Assembly (NCBI GenBank): GCA_022315425.1
Contig: JAIUPT010000013.1
Coordinates: forward strand, 1,488,001 to 1,552,000
DNA from: Pseudevernia furfuracea
Lineage: Eukaryota; Ascomycota; Lecanoromycetes; Lecanorales; Parmeliaceae
Length of the DNA: 64,000 bases
Direction: 5' to 3'
Positions 44,352 to 55,516 of this stretch are shown in pieces. The notes under the pieces are model-generated. The model was given only the letters and a program-made list of their open reading frames with translations. It did no database searches and was not told the origin of the DNA. The position numbers were made by a program, and so were the translations under genes. Every line of letters begins with the position of its first letter. The first letter of the stretch is position 1.

Positions 44352-45714
44352 ATGACATCATCACCAACTTCGCTTTTGGCCTTGCTGAGATCTCGTACGA
44401 CAGTTGATTGTGACACTCTTGACGTTCAGAGTAAGCCTTCTACGTAGGTTACGATTGGAAATCGTGGCTGACTCTTTCGCTCAACCAGCGGCCAGTTCCT
44501 TTGGGCCATTCCAGGATTGTACCTCGAACCAAGTCCGTTCACAATCACAGCAGCTAACACTGGGCGATGGCGTAACTAACCGATATGTCTGCAGGCGATT
44601 GCCTTCAATGAACTTCAAGGAAGCCAGCATGAAGCGCTACTAAAAGACTCCATCGATTGCGCAAGGAAATTGGCCGGAAATTTCGAGAAAGTCTCACTCA
44701 CGGAGCTGGCTATAGAGATATCTGTATGTCTGAGTCCGCTTCATTTTGACTGCAACCTGGCTGAGAGGCCAGATGATCAGCTTATCGCTGCGAATGGTGC
44801 CTCATGTCAAAGGTTTCGTTCATGTGCAGACAAATCCGTCTTACTCATACTCGACCTCAAAAACAGTCGAAAACGCTCGACGTAAGCAGCTACATCTAGA
44901 TACATGTAGCACCCACATCTAAATATCTGAGACAGGCATACTAGAGTTGTTCAAGCATGTTGATCCCAACTTCGACACATCTCGGGTCTGCATCAAAGTT
45001 CCAAGTACGTGGGAGGGTCTACAGGCGTGTCGTATCCTTCAGACGACTGGTATCACTACGCTAGCAACCACACTGTTCACTTTGGCTCAGACTGCTCTGG
45101 CTGGAGAAGCTGGCTGTCATTATATTGCACCATATCTCAATGAACTAAGGGTTCACACAGAACCAGAGTAGGCAATGATGTTTACCGTTCGCTTCCCAAC
45201 CACAACGTTGTCTCTAACCAACAGGTGCAGATACAAAGGGGCTCCTCCACTCTTCGAGCTTTGTGTTTCAGCTCAAATGTACTACAAACACCACAACTTC
45301 TCCACCAAAGTCCTCCCGGCGAGCTTGACATCTATCAACGAGATTATGCTCCTTGCAGGTGTCGATCATATCACGATAGCTCCCAAGCTACTTCGTGAAC
45401 TCGCCTCTGCCGAAGTAGACACTTCCAATGCACCCGAACTACCGTCATTGTTCGATAAGGTCAAGACCGGCGCTGATCAGATTCCACTACGACTATCGTA
45501 TGTTGATGACGAGGACGCTTTTCGAATGGCCATGACAAGGGATGGGAACGGTGCCAATGAAGGGAAACTGATTCAGGTACGTTGAGAACAGAAAATATGT
45601 GAGCTTCCCAAGGTAAACGGTGAGTTGATGGAAGACAATCTCTAGGCTATCAACATATTCTGTGACGTGCAATTGAAAATGGAAGCAACGATGAGAGAGC
45701 ATGGTGCAGTCTGA
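44352..45714 (+). CDS. Transaldolase family protein
   Basis: Seven exons, 335 aa: 44352-44430, 44489-44532, 44595-44723, 44773-44881, 44936-45167, 45231-45576 and 45646-45714. One donor is weak (GTCCGT at 44533), and the 45231 acceptor is preferred over 45225 because it sits 13 nt from the CTAAC branch. Transaldolases move a dihydroxyacetone unit between sugar phosphates in the non-oxidative pentose phosphate pathway, through a Schiff base on Lys. Motifs: GPFQDCTSNQ-AIAFNEL, VHVQTNPSYSYS, VCIKVPSTWEGLQA with the active Lys, GITTLATTLFTLAQ, AGCHYIAPYLNELRVH, and SLTSINEIMLLAGVDHITIAP. The frame is intact throughout. It is probably a paralogue of the housekeeping enzyme; substrate untested. Confidence 0.88.
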
Positions 45715-46448
45715 TCGCACAAAGTCATTCCAGGGACATGTTTGTCAGAAGCTCAGGCACCACGACCTCGAGACAAATGATGATAAGCGACAATCAGTAC
45801 ATATATACTAGAATTCTTGCACAGACTTTTGCCAAATACTGTCCCATTTTGACAAGCATTATTGTACTTGCTCATCAATCCCACGCCAGTGATATTCTCA
45901 CCAACGACAGCGCTCAAATTAGAATGAATGTACCTTTCAAACCACTTCATCTTCCTTTAGTCCTATGAAGGAAATTGGTCTCGCCAGTTTGTACAGATTC
46001 GAACCCCGCCATAGCGTAACCCGGCATAACGAAATCCTCGTCATTACGGACTGTAGAAAGTACTCCGTAGGTGAACGCTGATTAAGTATGCGCTGTGACG
46101 ATTTTGCTGTCCGCTATGATGGGACTGCTGATTAGTGGGTCGCATGAGAAGGTATTTTATGAAGTTATCTTCGACACGTACGGTAATTTATTGAAACCAC
46201 CCTTGTATGATAGCTCAGCCCTACATGTAAGTTTACACCAGCAATCTGCCAACCATAAGCAGTGGTCCAAAACAGCCCTGAGTGTATGAGAACGCATTTT
46301 TACATACCAGCGCAATAATACTGTACAATACTGGTCCTTCTTTGCGTCATGACGTCAGCCCGTAGCAGTATTCTGTGCGTGCAAAGCTTCTCCGTTACGC
46401 TCAATTGACCACCCCCTTCACTCCTTCCAGCTCTCTCATGCTGTGAGA
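45715..46448. other. Intergenic, no gene seen
   Basis: About 730 bp. A GTTCGAATC-like element at 45992-46003 (minus strand) resembles a tRNA B box, but no T-stem or acceptor stem pairs around it. Otherwise nothing is seen. Confidence 0.5.
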
Positions 46449-48093
46449 ATGGCCAAGTCCAAGCCAATCGGTCTGAAGTGGAGGTCCAGCACCCTTTTCA
46501 TCGTCAGTACCGTCGGCATTGGCTTGTTCACAGACCTCTTCTTGTACGGCCTCGTTGTTCCAATCCTGCCCTTCATTCTACAAGACCGTGTCAATTTACC
46601 GCATAATCAGATTCAGAGCCATGTGTCCGGACTACTTGCAGCCTATGCAGGTGCCAGCGTGCTCTTCTCAATCCCGGCCGGAATCATCGCGGATCGACTG
46701 CCTAGCCGCCAGTTGCCATTCCTCGTTGGCCTGACAGCCTTACTATTGGCTACACTACTCCTCCTTCTGGGCCAAACCGTCGCTGTCTTGGCCCTTGCAC
46801 GTGTGTTGCAAGGTATAAGCGCTGCGGTGGTGTGGACCATTGGGTTGGCTCTCGTGATTGATACTGTTGGTCCGGAGAACCTGGGAAAGACGATCGGTTC
46901 CGTGCGTTTGCCGCTGGCCTGTCCCCAAGATCCTCTCTCTGGCTGATGCAAATAGATCTTTGGCTTCATCTCAATCGGTGAACTGGCAGCTCCTGTTCTG
47001 GGAGGCGTCGTCTACAAGTCTGCAGGCTATGGAGGTAAGTACTCGCTTTTTCTACTTTCCCCCTGGGACTGCTACCTAATTTGTTGGCTGCACCAGAAGG
47101 AATCAATGTCTGCTTTCACGTTTCGCTAGTCCGAAATGATTGAAAAGATATCCTGAAAAACTCTCAATTTCAAAGACGAATCCCTGACTCCTAGTTCCCG
47201 CAGGTGTATTTGGACTAGGCTTCGCTATCCTAGCCGTCGATTTCATCATGAGAATCCTGATCATCGAGAAGAAAACCGCTGCTAAGTATGAGAACGAAGA
47301 AGGAGAAGCTTCTAACAGCCATCCCTCGCAGCCAGAGCAAGATACCGAGGACGGGCACGAAGAGACCGAAGAGGATCCGCTCATTCGAAAAGAGGAAAGC
47401 CACGAATACCAAATCCCGCCTGGTCAACCTAGAGCCATACGCTCATATCCAATCCTGTACTGCCTAAAGGACCCACGACTTCTCACCGCCCTTTTGTTAT
47501 CCTTTGCGCAAGCAAGCTTATTGGCAACCTTCGACGCTACGATCCCAACAGAAGCCCAAGAGCTTTTCAACTTCGACTCCCTGAAGGCTGGGCTTCTTTT
47601 CATCGCACTAGTCCTTCCTTACCTTGTGTTTGGTCCTGTCGCAGGGTGGACTGTTGATCGCTATGGCCCGAAGCCTGCCGCGGTCATTGGCTTCGGATAT
47701 CTCGTGCCAGTTCTGGTTCTGCTTCGTCTGGTCCATTCAGGCGGGAAATCTCAGATCATTGTGTACTGCGCCTTGCTTGCACTCTGCGGGCTTGGCATGG
47801 GGGTCATTGGATCGCCGGCTCTCGTTGAGGCGTCTTATGTTGTGGGCATGTACGACAAGTCGAATCCTGACTTCTTCGGTGCCAATGGACCTTACGCTCA
47901 GCTCTACGGCATCACAAATATGGTCTTCAGCTCTGGATTGACGGTTGGGCCACTCATTGCCGGATCACTGAAAGACGCTATTGGGTATGGAAACATGAAC
48001 CTCGTGGTGGCCGGCTTGTGTTTGCTCACGGCTATCTTGTCTCTCATCTACGTGGGTGGAAAGCCGGCTTCGTTGAAGAAGAGGCGCGAATAG
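46449..48093 (+). CDS. MFS transporter, DHA1-like
   Basis: Three exons, 473 aa: 46449-46901, 46956-47034 and 47204-48093. Introns are 54 and 169 nt (donors GTGCGT, GTAAGT). Twelve helices are expected. The first is TLFIVSTVGIGLFTDLFLYGLVVPIL; motif A reads GIIADRLPSRQLPFLVG between helices 2 and 3, and its counterpart GWTVDRYGPKPAAVIG lies in the second half. A long acidic cytosolic loop (about residues 195-250, rich in E, with EDGHEETEEDPLIRKEE) separates the halves. QGISAAVVWTIGLALVIDTVG fits the motif C region of drug:H+ antiporters. The substrate cannot be read from sequence. No biosynthetic genes lie next to it. Confidence 0.92.
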
Positions 48094-48421
48094 GCGGCTG
48101 CTGTAAGCCCTGATGTTTGGCAGACAGCTCTACACAAATGGGATGGCGACAATGTGAGCCAAAGCAGGAATTTACTGAAAAGGCTAGCTTCGCAGGGAAA
48201 AGTGCGGGACAGGCGACTTTACCTGTGAAACTTTATATAAAAGCCGACTCTGGGCTTCTTTGCGCGGTCAAATAGGTGACATAAAAGTTTTAACACTTTC
48301 CACACTTCTTTCCAGTCGCCGCCATTGACAGTGGTCGTGTCTGTGCACCAACAGCATTCTTCGACTCCGACCCTCTCATTCCCAAAGAAAGCCATTCGCA
48401 GGCCCTCTTTCCCCCCTCCTT
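48094..48421. other. Convergent intergenic, no gene seen
   Basis: About 330 bp of 3' sequence between the MFS gene and the convergent secreted-protein gene. A short frame at 48219-48425 has no support. Confidence 0.5.
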
Positions 48422-49490
48422 TCACTCCACACTCCCCCCACTCATCCTCGGATCCTGCACAACAGCCCCATTCCCCACCACCCCCACACCATCAAAATGA
48501 ATCTCAAAGCCCCACTCCTTGGCATTCGCCCCTCCATCCGCCGTCACGTAAACTAGCAACCCTCCCAACACCCAGCTCAGAATCTGCCAGCTCACAAACC
48601 CCCCATCCCCATATTGGCTAGCCACCCGAATCGCAACACCACTTCCCCAGTCCCGGTAGGTCCACCTGTCATTGGGGATGGGCTCCTGCCCGCTGCTGGA
48701 GACGGTGCTTCGGATGCGCCGCAGGGCGTTTGTGAGGGCGGCGGCCATGTTGGGCTGGGGGATTACGTCGCCGCGGTGGCTGAAGTAGAGCGTTATGGGG
48801 GCGGAGGGCATGTCGAAGGGAGGTACTGAGACCGGCGATGAGACCGGCGATGAGGTGCTGGTTTCGTTTGCGGCTGGTGGCAGTGAGAGAACCGTACCGT
48901 TGGTTTTGCTCGTTGCATCCCCACCGCTCGTCGCGCTCGAGATAGTCGAGTCTGAGATTGGCCCACCGTGCAGGAGAAACGTCCCGAAACCCACCCGGCC
49001 CTGTGGCGGTCCTAGATCGATCTCGAAACCTAACCCTTGCTCGTGGCCCCGCTGGGTGAATTTCCATAGTCCGTGGAGCAGTTGGCTTAGTTGTAGGTAG
49101 GTGATTCTTTTGCCGAGGTAAGTGGTTATGTTGATGTAGACGTGGGTCCTGGATGAAATGTATTGGAACTTATTCTGGGCTATGGGGTCGTTGGGCTGCA
49201 AGAGTTCTTTGGGTCTGATTTCTTGCAGGACGCCGTTGATGGTGGAGGCGATCGAGGGAAGGGGGGATCGAGGAGCCGAGGTGCGTGAAGGTTAGGTTGA
49301 CGGCTGTGTTGGGGATGGGAAAGTTTATTGGTGAGCGTAGGCTGGGTTGAGCGATGGTGCTGCTGTTGGGAAGAGGATGGAGTGTGGTGGGGGGGAGGAT
49401 CTGGAGAGGTGGGACAAGTAAGGTTGGGATTATCGGGTTGGCGTGTGATAGATGTGGGATTAAGAGACTGAGCGGAAGAGCTGCGCGCAT
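48422..49490 (-). pseudogene. Secreted hypothetical protein, one frameshift
   Basis: From ATG 49490 a signal peptide (MRAALPLSLLIPHLSHA) precedes a Pro/Leu/Thr-rich stretch ending VNLTFTHLGSSIPP. At a G6 run (plus strand 49261-49266) the frame must change by one extra base to continue as ASTINGVLQEIRPKELLQPNDPIAQNKFQY and onward to the stop at 48422, about 355 aa in all. The second part has YINITTYLGKRITYLQLSQLLHGLW, LGFEIDLG, then RWTYRDWGSGVAIRVASQYG and SWVLGGLLVYVTADGG. No splice signal can bridge the change. I do not recognise the family, though the layout is of a secreted or surface protein. A homopolymer sequencing error is as likely as true inactivation. Confidence 0.65.
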
Positions 49491-49970
49491 GGTGGGAGGA
49501 GAAGTGACGGGAGCTTGGAAGGTATTGTCGAGGTAACTCGGACGTGAGAGAAGGTTTTCATCTGTGGGAGAAGGATTGTTATAGGTATGTGTGCGATTGA
49601 GCGCATTGAGCGCAGACTGGAGAATTGCGACGCGCGGGCAACTGCAGTGTAGGCGCTGGGGCTGTGCATAGTGCCGACGGGATTTGGTACAACCCGTTAC
49701 TCGAGTATACGAAAGACGGGTTGAGATGACGCTTTCCGAGGGGACTGATGGTCCTGTTTTCGCATGTCAATACTAGGCGACTGGCGTGAATATTGCTGAC
49801 GTGAAATTAAAGCCGAGCTCGAGCTTCCTGCTGAGCGGCGGAGTAGCCAAGTCGGCTGGGGAGAAAGAAAAATTGCTTCAGACAGGGTTGCTGGTTCATT
49901 GATTATCATTAGTGAGGCGTAGCTCTAACGGTATCGAGGTATCATGTGGAGCTCGACCTGAAGAAAAGCG
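49491..49970. other. Intergenic, no gene seen
   Basis: About 480 bp between two minus-strand genes. Short minus-strand frames (49460-49669, 49579-49770, 49697-49909) have no domain; this is probably the promoter of the secreted gene and the 3' region of the aspartic-protease-like gene. Confidence 0.5.
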
Positions 49971-52615
49971 CTAGAAAAAGTAGCCATGTGTTTTTCGCTC
50001 CCCGTTCCAGCTACTAGGGCTGCTCATTTGTGGATTTGGTGTCCGAGGTGGTACTACGATTTCCACATCCGTCGATAGAGAGCTTAAAGATGGATGCTCA
50101 CGTATCTGGCTTTCTGTGACTTCGGGTAGTATCATGATCTTGATGTCGGTTGAGGATAAGCTTAAAGGAGAAGACTTCGGTACGCGGTGGGACTCCCAGC
50201 TCTTGTCGTAGTCCTCCCAAATCATGTCGAGCGTCGTATCTGGAGGGACGGTTCCGGAATCAGAAAAAGTGGTGACAGAGGTGCTGCTCGAAAGACGGCG
50301 GATGTAGTTCGTGGCTGGACTGGAAGAGCTAGTCTTAGTCGGCGAAATCGGTGTGCTATCTGAACTTGGAACTGACGGCAGAGCCCGGTTTAAATAGTCA
50401 GGCTTCCGCTCAGGCGGCGATGGTAATAGTCTGTTTTGGTTTAGTGACTTGTGTCTTGGTGACGATGATATTACTGTTTCGACGCACGAAGACTCTTTCA
50501 GTGCCCCGGAGCTGTCCCTACTTTCCCGCCGGAAAATGCCAGTTTGGACAAAGATTGCGTTTCTGTTCCGATCGCTCTGTCTGCGGAGAGTGGAGGTCGC
50601 GACCGATGTATGCCTAGTGCCAAGTTCACACAGTGGTGCAGGAGCAGGAGATTGAGGCATTTCTGAGATTTCGTTGCCAGACCCCGATGGCGAATTCCCA
50701 TCCAGGAGCTCCACTTTTCCACTATCAGGGAGCTCTCTTTGTAGATACAAGCTGTTGTTGTCGATCTCGTGTAGTGCGGAAAGGTTCGCAGGCTTAATGT
50801 CCTGTGAGAACCTTGGAGATCCTACGTTCTTGCTCAGATTATTCTTTTGAGAGTGTTTGCGTAGCCTTTTTTGTGTGAAATATACCAGAAAAACGGCGAG
50901 AATGAGGAACACTGTGACTCCAATGCTCAACCCTATGATGCGGTTGCGACTGAAGCGACTATGTGATCTTGGGGTGGGAGGAGCATCTGCTGAGGGAAGG
51001 GCGATTATGTTTTCGGGAAGACCGTCTTCAAATCTAGCCTGGGAAACGGAAAAGTTGGAATACTCATAGTTGGTGATCAAGTATCTGAAACAATATGATC
51101 AGCTTTCTCAACCATTACAGTCCTGAGTCTATGGGATACGTACGCTTCTTGCAAAAACGTTCGACCAAGAGTGTACTGAGACTCGTTCGTAGCTCTTTGT
51201 AGTGGGAAATAACGAGTGGTATTTACTTCCATCGGGTAGAAAGCCTGAAGATCGAAACTTGCGTACGGCAAGACAATATCCACAGTAGGTCCACCCGTTT
51301 CCGTATTGGCGATCTGGAACGTAATGTTGGGATTCCTTGCTGTCAGGCTCTGGTGAAGCGTGTCATTGACAAAGTACATCTGTGCCGTGGCATTCCATGT
51401 TAGATCGAAGGCCTTTTCAAATGCTTGACATGAGTCGAGAGGGAGATAGATAAAAGGGAAAGTTGAGTCGATGAATGTCAGGATCGACGTTGGCAGCAAA
51501 GATATTGTGGAACCGTCCATGGCGTAAGTTATCGATTGCAGACCAACGACTAGATCTCTGGAGATGTCTGGAGCCATGTCGAAAGTGACATTGTTCGGAA
51601 TTAGCCTTGAAAGATCGTAGCCTCCAAATGTCAAGCTGCCGAAGACACCCTTCAATCCTGATAAAGGTCAGCATTGAGCACGGAATGGCGACCACAACGA
51701 CATTAGAACCTCAATTATACAGAGCCTCGGCAATATGGAGCATGGTGATTGTGTCTCTACGTAGTTTTTGGGAACGCAGAGAAAGCTCTCGTAAAGATTG
51801 TAGCATGCGTCTGACTCTGTTACGAAGCCGACGTGAAAAATACACTCACGATAGATAGCTCCAGCAGTATAGGCCCAAGACAGGCTTGGAATCAGCTTTT
51901 GGCTTTTCATCGTAGTCAAGAAGCTCGGATGCGGAGTTGTGTCGGTGAGATTTTTGTTATCTTGAGAACTCGTAAAATTCACCGGCTGATTGCTCAAGCC
52001 AAAAAGGCCAGTATAATAATCATAGGTCTCGAAACCGGCGACTACTTGGCCTTGTAAAATTGGTCCACCATTAGCATTACTCAAGCCTAGAGCTACGGTG
52101 TCGAGTCCGTAGGTTGCGGAATCACTATAGCCAAGATTGAGCTCTATACCCAGAGAGTAGTTGCCCAAGACGGACCAGGTATTGGATCGTGACGTATCGA
52201 ACAGGTCACCGCGAGATTGAGGACAAGTCACGGAGGGGGTGGTTCCTTGCGTATTGGGTGGACATCCTCCGGGTAGGACGACCCAGGTGGCTTCACTGGC
52301 GGTAGAGATGAGCACCCGGACAATTTGCTCGGGGTTGCCGACCCGCAAGGCGAAGGAAGACCAAAAGCCATCATCGCCATCCCTTTAATGATAATAGATG
52401 AAGTGTCAGCGGCAAGGAAAAGATGAGAGTAAATGTCAGATATGAAGATATGAAGATACTGTGTTGTAGATAGGTAAGGTAGGTAGGTAGGTAGGTAGGT
52501 AGATAGTAGTATCTTACCAGTCTTGCGATGGAGGCCAAGAGATGGGGGCCGGAGAGGAAGACGGCCCGGGAGCTCGGGGGGATAATGGTAGGGCTGATGG
52601 TGTCGTCATCATCAT
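49971..52615 (-). CDS. Membrane-anchored aspartic-protease-like protein, one catalytic Asp missing
   Basis: Four exons, 752 aa: 52615-52518, 52382-51850, 51657-51144 and 51084-49971; all phases close. After a Pro/Ser-rich N-terminus comes a pepsin-like (A1) fold. The first active-site motif, normally DTGS, reads VLISTASEATWVV, so the catalytic Asp is Ser; the second reads FIDSTFPFIYLP and keeps its Asp. Further A1 features are GLFGLSNQP, FGSLTFGGYD and YTLGRTFLQEAY. A transmembrane helix (about 431-451, IIGLSIGVTVFLILAVFLVYF) follows, then a 300-residue Ser/Pro-rich tail with RRLSSSTSV and similar phosphosite-like stretches. This layout suggests a non-catalytic surface protein with a signalling tail rather than a protease. 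No clear signal peptide is seen at the N-terminus. Confidence 0.85.
52478..52502. repeat. GGTA tetranucleotide repeat in intron 1
   Basis: About six GGTA units in the first intron of the aspartic-protease-like gene, just 3' of its donor. Confidence 0.85.
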
Positions 52616-53660
52616 AAGACTGAGTAAGCAAAGTAAGCAATGCTCATGGAACTCTCCAAATCTCTTCAACTCTTCATCCTTTCTACACGACTTGAAATTA
52701 TGAATAAAAGATAAAAGATAAAAAGAGTCTATGAATGACAGCTCTACGATATTTCAGAGTGCGACTCGAGAAGGACAGCGATAAGAAAGTTTCCAAATGT
52801 TCTGCGTTGAGTACACAGCCCTCCGCCGTGTAGTTTCATGTTGAATCCTCCTGCAAGTACCCCTGAGGCACAACCACCCCTCCATGAGTTGGACATGAAC
52901 ACTCTCGTGAGCTTGGACCAATGTTAGGTGCGCATCAGCTGTGCAGCCCATTTGCCTTCTACTTTGCCTCGTCTTTTCTACCTTGCCACGTCTAAGCATC
53001 AGGAAAGGGGGATTCATGTGAAGAGACAGCTTTGACTCCGTGTCTTCTTGTGTCTTCTTGTGCAATCGGAATGCATAGCGCCATTTCCTCCGTCTTCCAT
53101 CCATCAGGTGCTTGCAGTACACGAAATGCTTTTGAGGCTTAGCGGTCCCCGACCCACGTCTATTGGTACCGGCAGCCAGACACCAACAGATCCCAATCCA
53201 CCAGAGGCGCCTCCTCAGAGCCAAGACCGTTTCAGAAAATGCCTGTCTTTGCTTCCATTGCAACATTGTAATATCCCCCGCTCATATTTCTTGTGCCACC
53301 TGGAGATGCAATGAGCATAGTGATCACTGGATCTTTCAAAGGTTGAATGCACGCTCTTTCTAATAGCAGGCGGCCATACATTCCTTTTGCGAATAGATCG
53401 CCTATTTCGGCATATCTAGTCCTGCTGGACCTCGGCGAGTGCCCTAAGGAAGTCCTTGCTCATCTCTTCTGCGTGTAGGACATTACCTTTGTAATTTCCC
53501 ATTCATTTTAGACTCTCATTTCGCATCTTTCCTTATCAGTAGGAGGCTGTCAAGGATTCTTGCATATATTCCAACTCCTCCCTTATAATTGATAGGAACT
53601 ACCCTTGTGCCACCCTTTTCCCCACGCCTAGTAGTGCTGAAACTCAGGTGTAGGTAGGTT
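52616..53660. other. Divergent intergenic region
   Basis: About 1 kb. A 170-codon minus frame (52754-53266) is open but basic, Trp- and Arg-rich, and has no domain; I regard it as chance. It should hold promoters for both flanking genes. Confidence 0.45.
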
Positions 53661-53666
53661 ATGCCA

Positions 53667-54568
53667 ATGGATAAATTCAGCCTTGTGGTGCTTTCTTTCA
53701 TCGCTGCCTTCTCATGTACGCCCACTTGTTCTGCGTCTCCTAAAGAACGGCACCCTAGGCGGCACCCCTTGGCTCAACCTATGGGTGCACAAGAATGGTC
53801 GAACGTCTCATTCCCACTCACCCAAGCACCTCCACCGAATCCTTCGATCACCGAGCCCATTGTGTCGCCTACATCAACCTGCCAAACATACAGGTGCAAT
53901 CTTTTCTATCAAGTCAGTCACATAGCTTAACATCCATCCATTCTCACTAAGTGGTCCAGTATGTGTCCATCTTTTACTGGCCGATCGAGTCGCAGAACAC
54001 GGCGTGCCTGGCTTCAATGGGCAGCCCTTCACCCTTGGCTTTCCCTTCTGGACTCTCTGCGTATGTTGTTCCCTCTCTGTCCTGTGATCAGCAAACTGAA
54101 TCATATTGTAGAACATTCCCGAGTATATATGCGATCTTCCCATCTATCATGGCTAGTGACGGCTGCAACCAAATCGGCAAAGGCTACGGCCCTATCACCA
54201 CATCATTTGCTCCTGGCGAGCTGAAAACTATAGACATTCGCCTTGACTCGACCAATGTCTATAATTTCGCAGATCTGCCATGTCCTCCTTCTGGCATCGA
54301 ACTACCTCCTGGATCAACATACGCGCCCTTGATATCCCCTCCACCCTTCATCTTCGACTTGGACCCCGCTTTCTCCACCTGCATACCAGGCTATTCTCAA
54401 GGGCTTGATCCTCCAAGTGCAGTCGTTACCGACAGTGGACCTCAAGGCCCTGGTCCCGTAGCCGTTGGTCGTCCTCCCCGCCGAGATCTCGGGGTGCACG
54501 CGCATCCTCATGTAGCACCATGGGCTCCAACAAAGACGGCCGGGCCTACGCATAAGGGTCAGCCGTAG
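53667..54568 (+). CDS. Secreted glycoprotein-like hypothetical
   Basis: Three exons, 267 aa: 53667-53912, 53960-54060 and 54112-54568. Introns are 47 and 51 nt (donors GTCAGT and GTATGT) and phases close. A signal peptide (MDKFSLVVLSFIAAFSCTPT) starts the protein. The body has TCQTYRCNLFYQ-YVSIFYWPIESQNTACL, then TFPSIYAIFPSIMASDGC, FAPGELKTIDI, NFADLPCPPSGIEL and YAPLISPPPFIFDLDPAFSTCIPGYSQGLDPPSAV. This pattern is seen in a broad family of secreted ascomycete proteins with VYYWP...NT.CL and DLPCPP motifs; none has an assigned role that I know. The C-terminus is Pro/Arg-rich and unlike the family. An earlier Met at 53661 is possible. Confidence 0.75.
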
Positions 54569-55516
54569 TGTCAAACAAACTGTGGTGTCAGCAGTATATT
54601 TCTTTCAAACTGTATATTTTCTGGTATGAAGCGCAGTCTTTGGTATGCGCATTGGCTTTCTGACTAGCTCAATCAAGCGCTGATGATACTGAGGGTAATT
54701 AGAGGCAACCAACTTAGCATATTTAGCATGTTACCATCCACAGCTCGTGGATAATCTAGCCCAACTTCATCCCCCATATCGTACTTCACATACCTGAATA
54801 CTGAATATTGCTACCACACGAAACGAAGGTTCTAAATTTGGTACGCGGGTTCCTTCGAAGGAGTCATGAGATGAGTTTTGAAAGCATCCCAGCCTATGCC
54901 TTCTCAAAGTTGGAGCCTTATAGGCTCCAGCTTGAGCAAGTTGAGCGAATTTGGGTAGATGATGACTATTCTTGTAAGCACTATATGTTCCTTCATGGAT
55001 GAAGCGGTTACCTTCGCGGACGAGCCGATAGTAAGCGAACCGTTTTCTCTTCGTCAGCCTTGTGCATCAAAATATTTCTCATTCTGTCAGGCGTTCCAGT
55101 TAGCGGTATTTCCAGTTAGCGGTGTGCGCCTCGAAGTTCGTCAGCAAAAATTCAGCCCAATCATGACAGTAGAAAATGGCCACGCCTTCCTGCGGACGAC
55201 GATGTTGCATTTCAATCGGTGTGAGCGTGATGGATCTAGTATACGGAAATCGAATATCCAATGAAAAGTTGACTTCTGTCATGCTTCGGAGGACCGAGGC
55301 TTTGTGGCATCGAAAGTCCTTGTATGAGTAGTCCATGAACATCACGGGCTGACATGTGGTGCGGAGAACGTAAGCCTTTGGCCCCCCTACTAGAGTTAGT
55401 CGAGAATCCTGAAAAATATAAAAGGCTCGAAGTTCGCTGATTAACGAGGACTGAATTGGACCTCATCATCTCACACCTTCTTCAACTTACCCAGACTTGC
55501 GAAAACATCTTCAAAT
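54569..55516. other. Promoter and intergenic region of the haloperoxidase gene
   Basis: About 950 bp. Short frames (54808-55002, 54959-55264) lack support. A short direct repeat (TTCCAGTTAGCGGT, twice near 55094-55123) and a TATA-like element lie here. Confidence 0.45.
55417..55424 (+). promoter_or_regulatory. TATA-like element
   Basis: TATAAAAG, 93 bp upstream of the haloperoxidase ATG. The position and consensus fit a core promoter and suggest a regulated rather than constitutive gene; this is inference from sequence only. Confidence 0.5.

Noticed and set aside
45988..46010. tRNA gene suggested by a GTTCGAATC B-box-like element
   Set aside because: The flanking bases do not form a T-stem or acceptor stem, and no A box is found at the right distance.
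52754..53266. 170-codon minus-strand frame
   Set aside because: Basic and Trp/Arg-rich with no domain and no supporting splice or start context.
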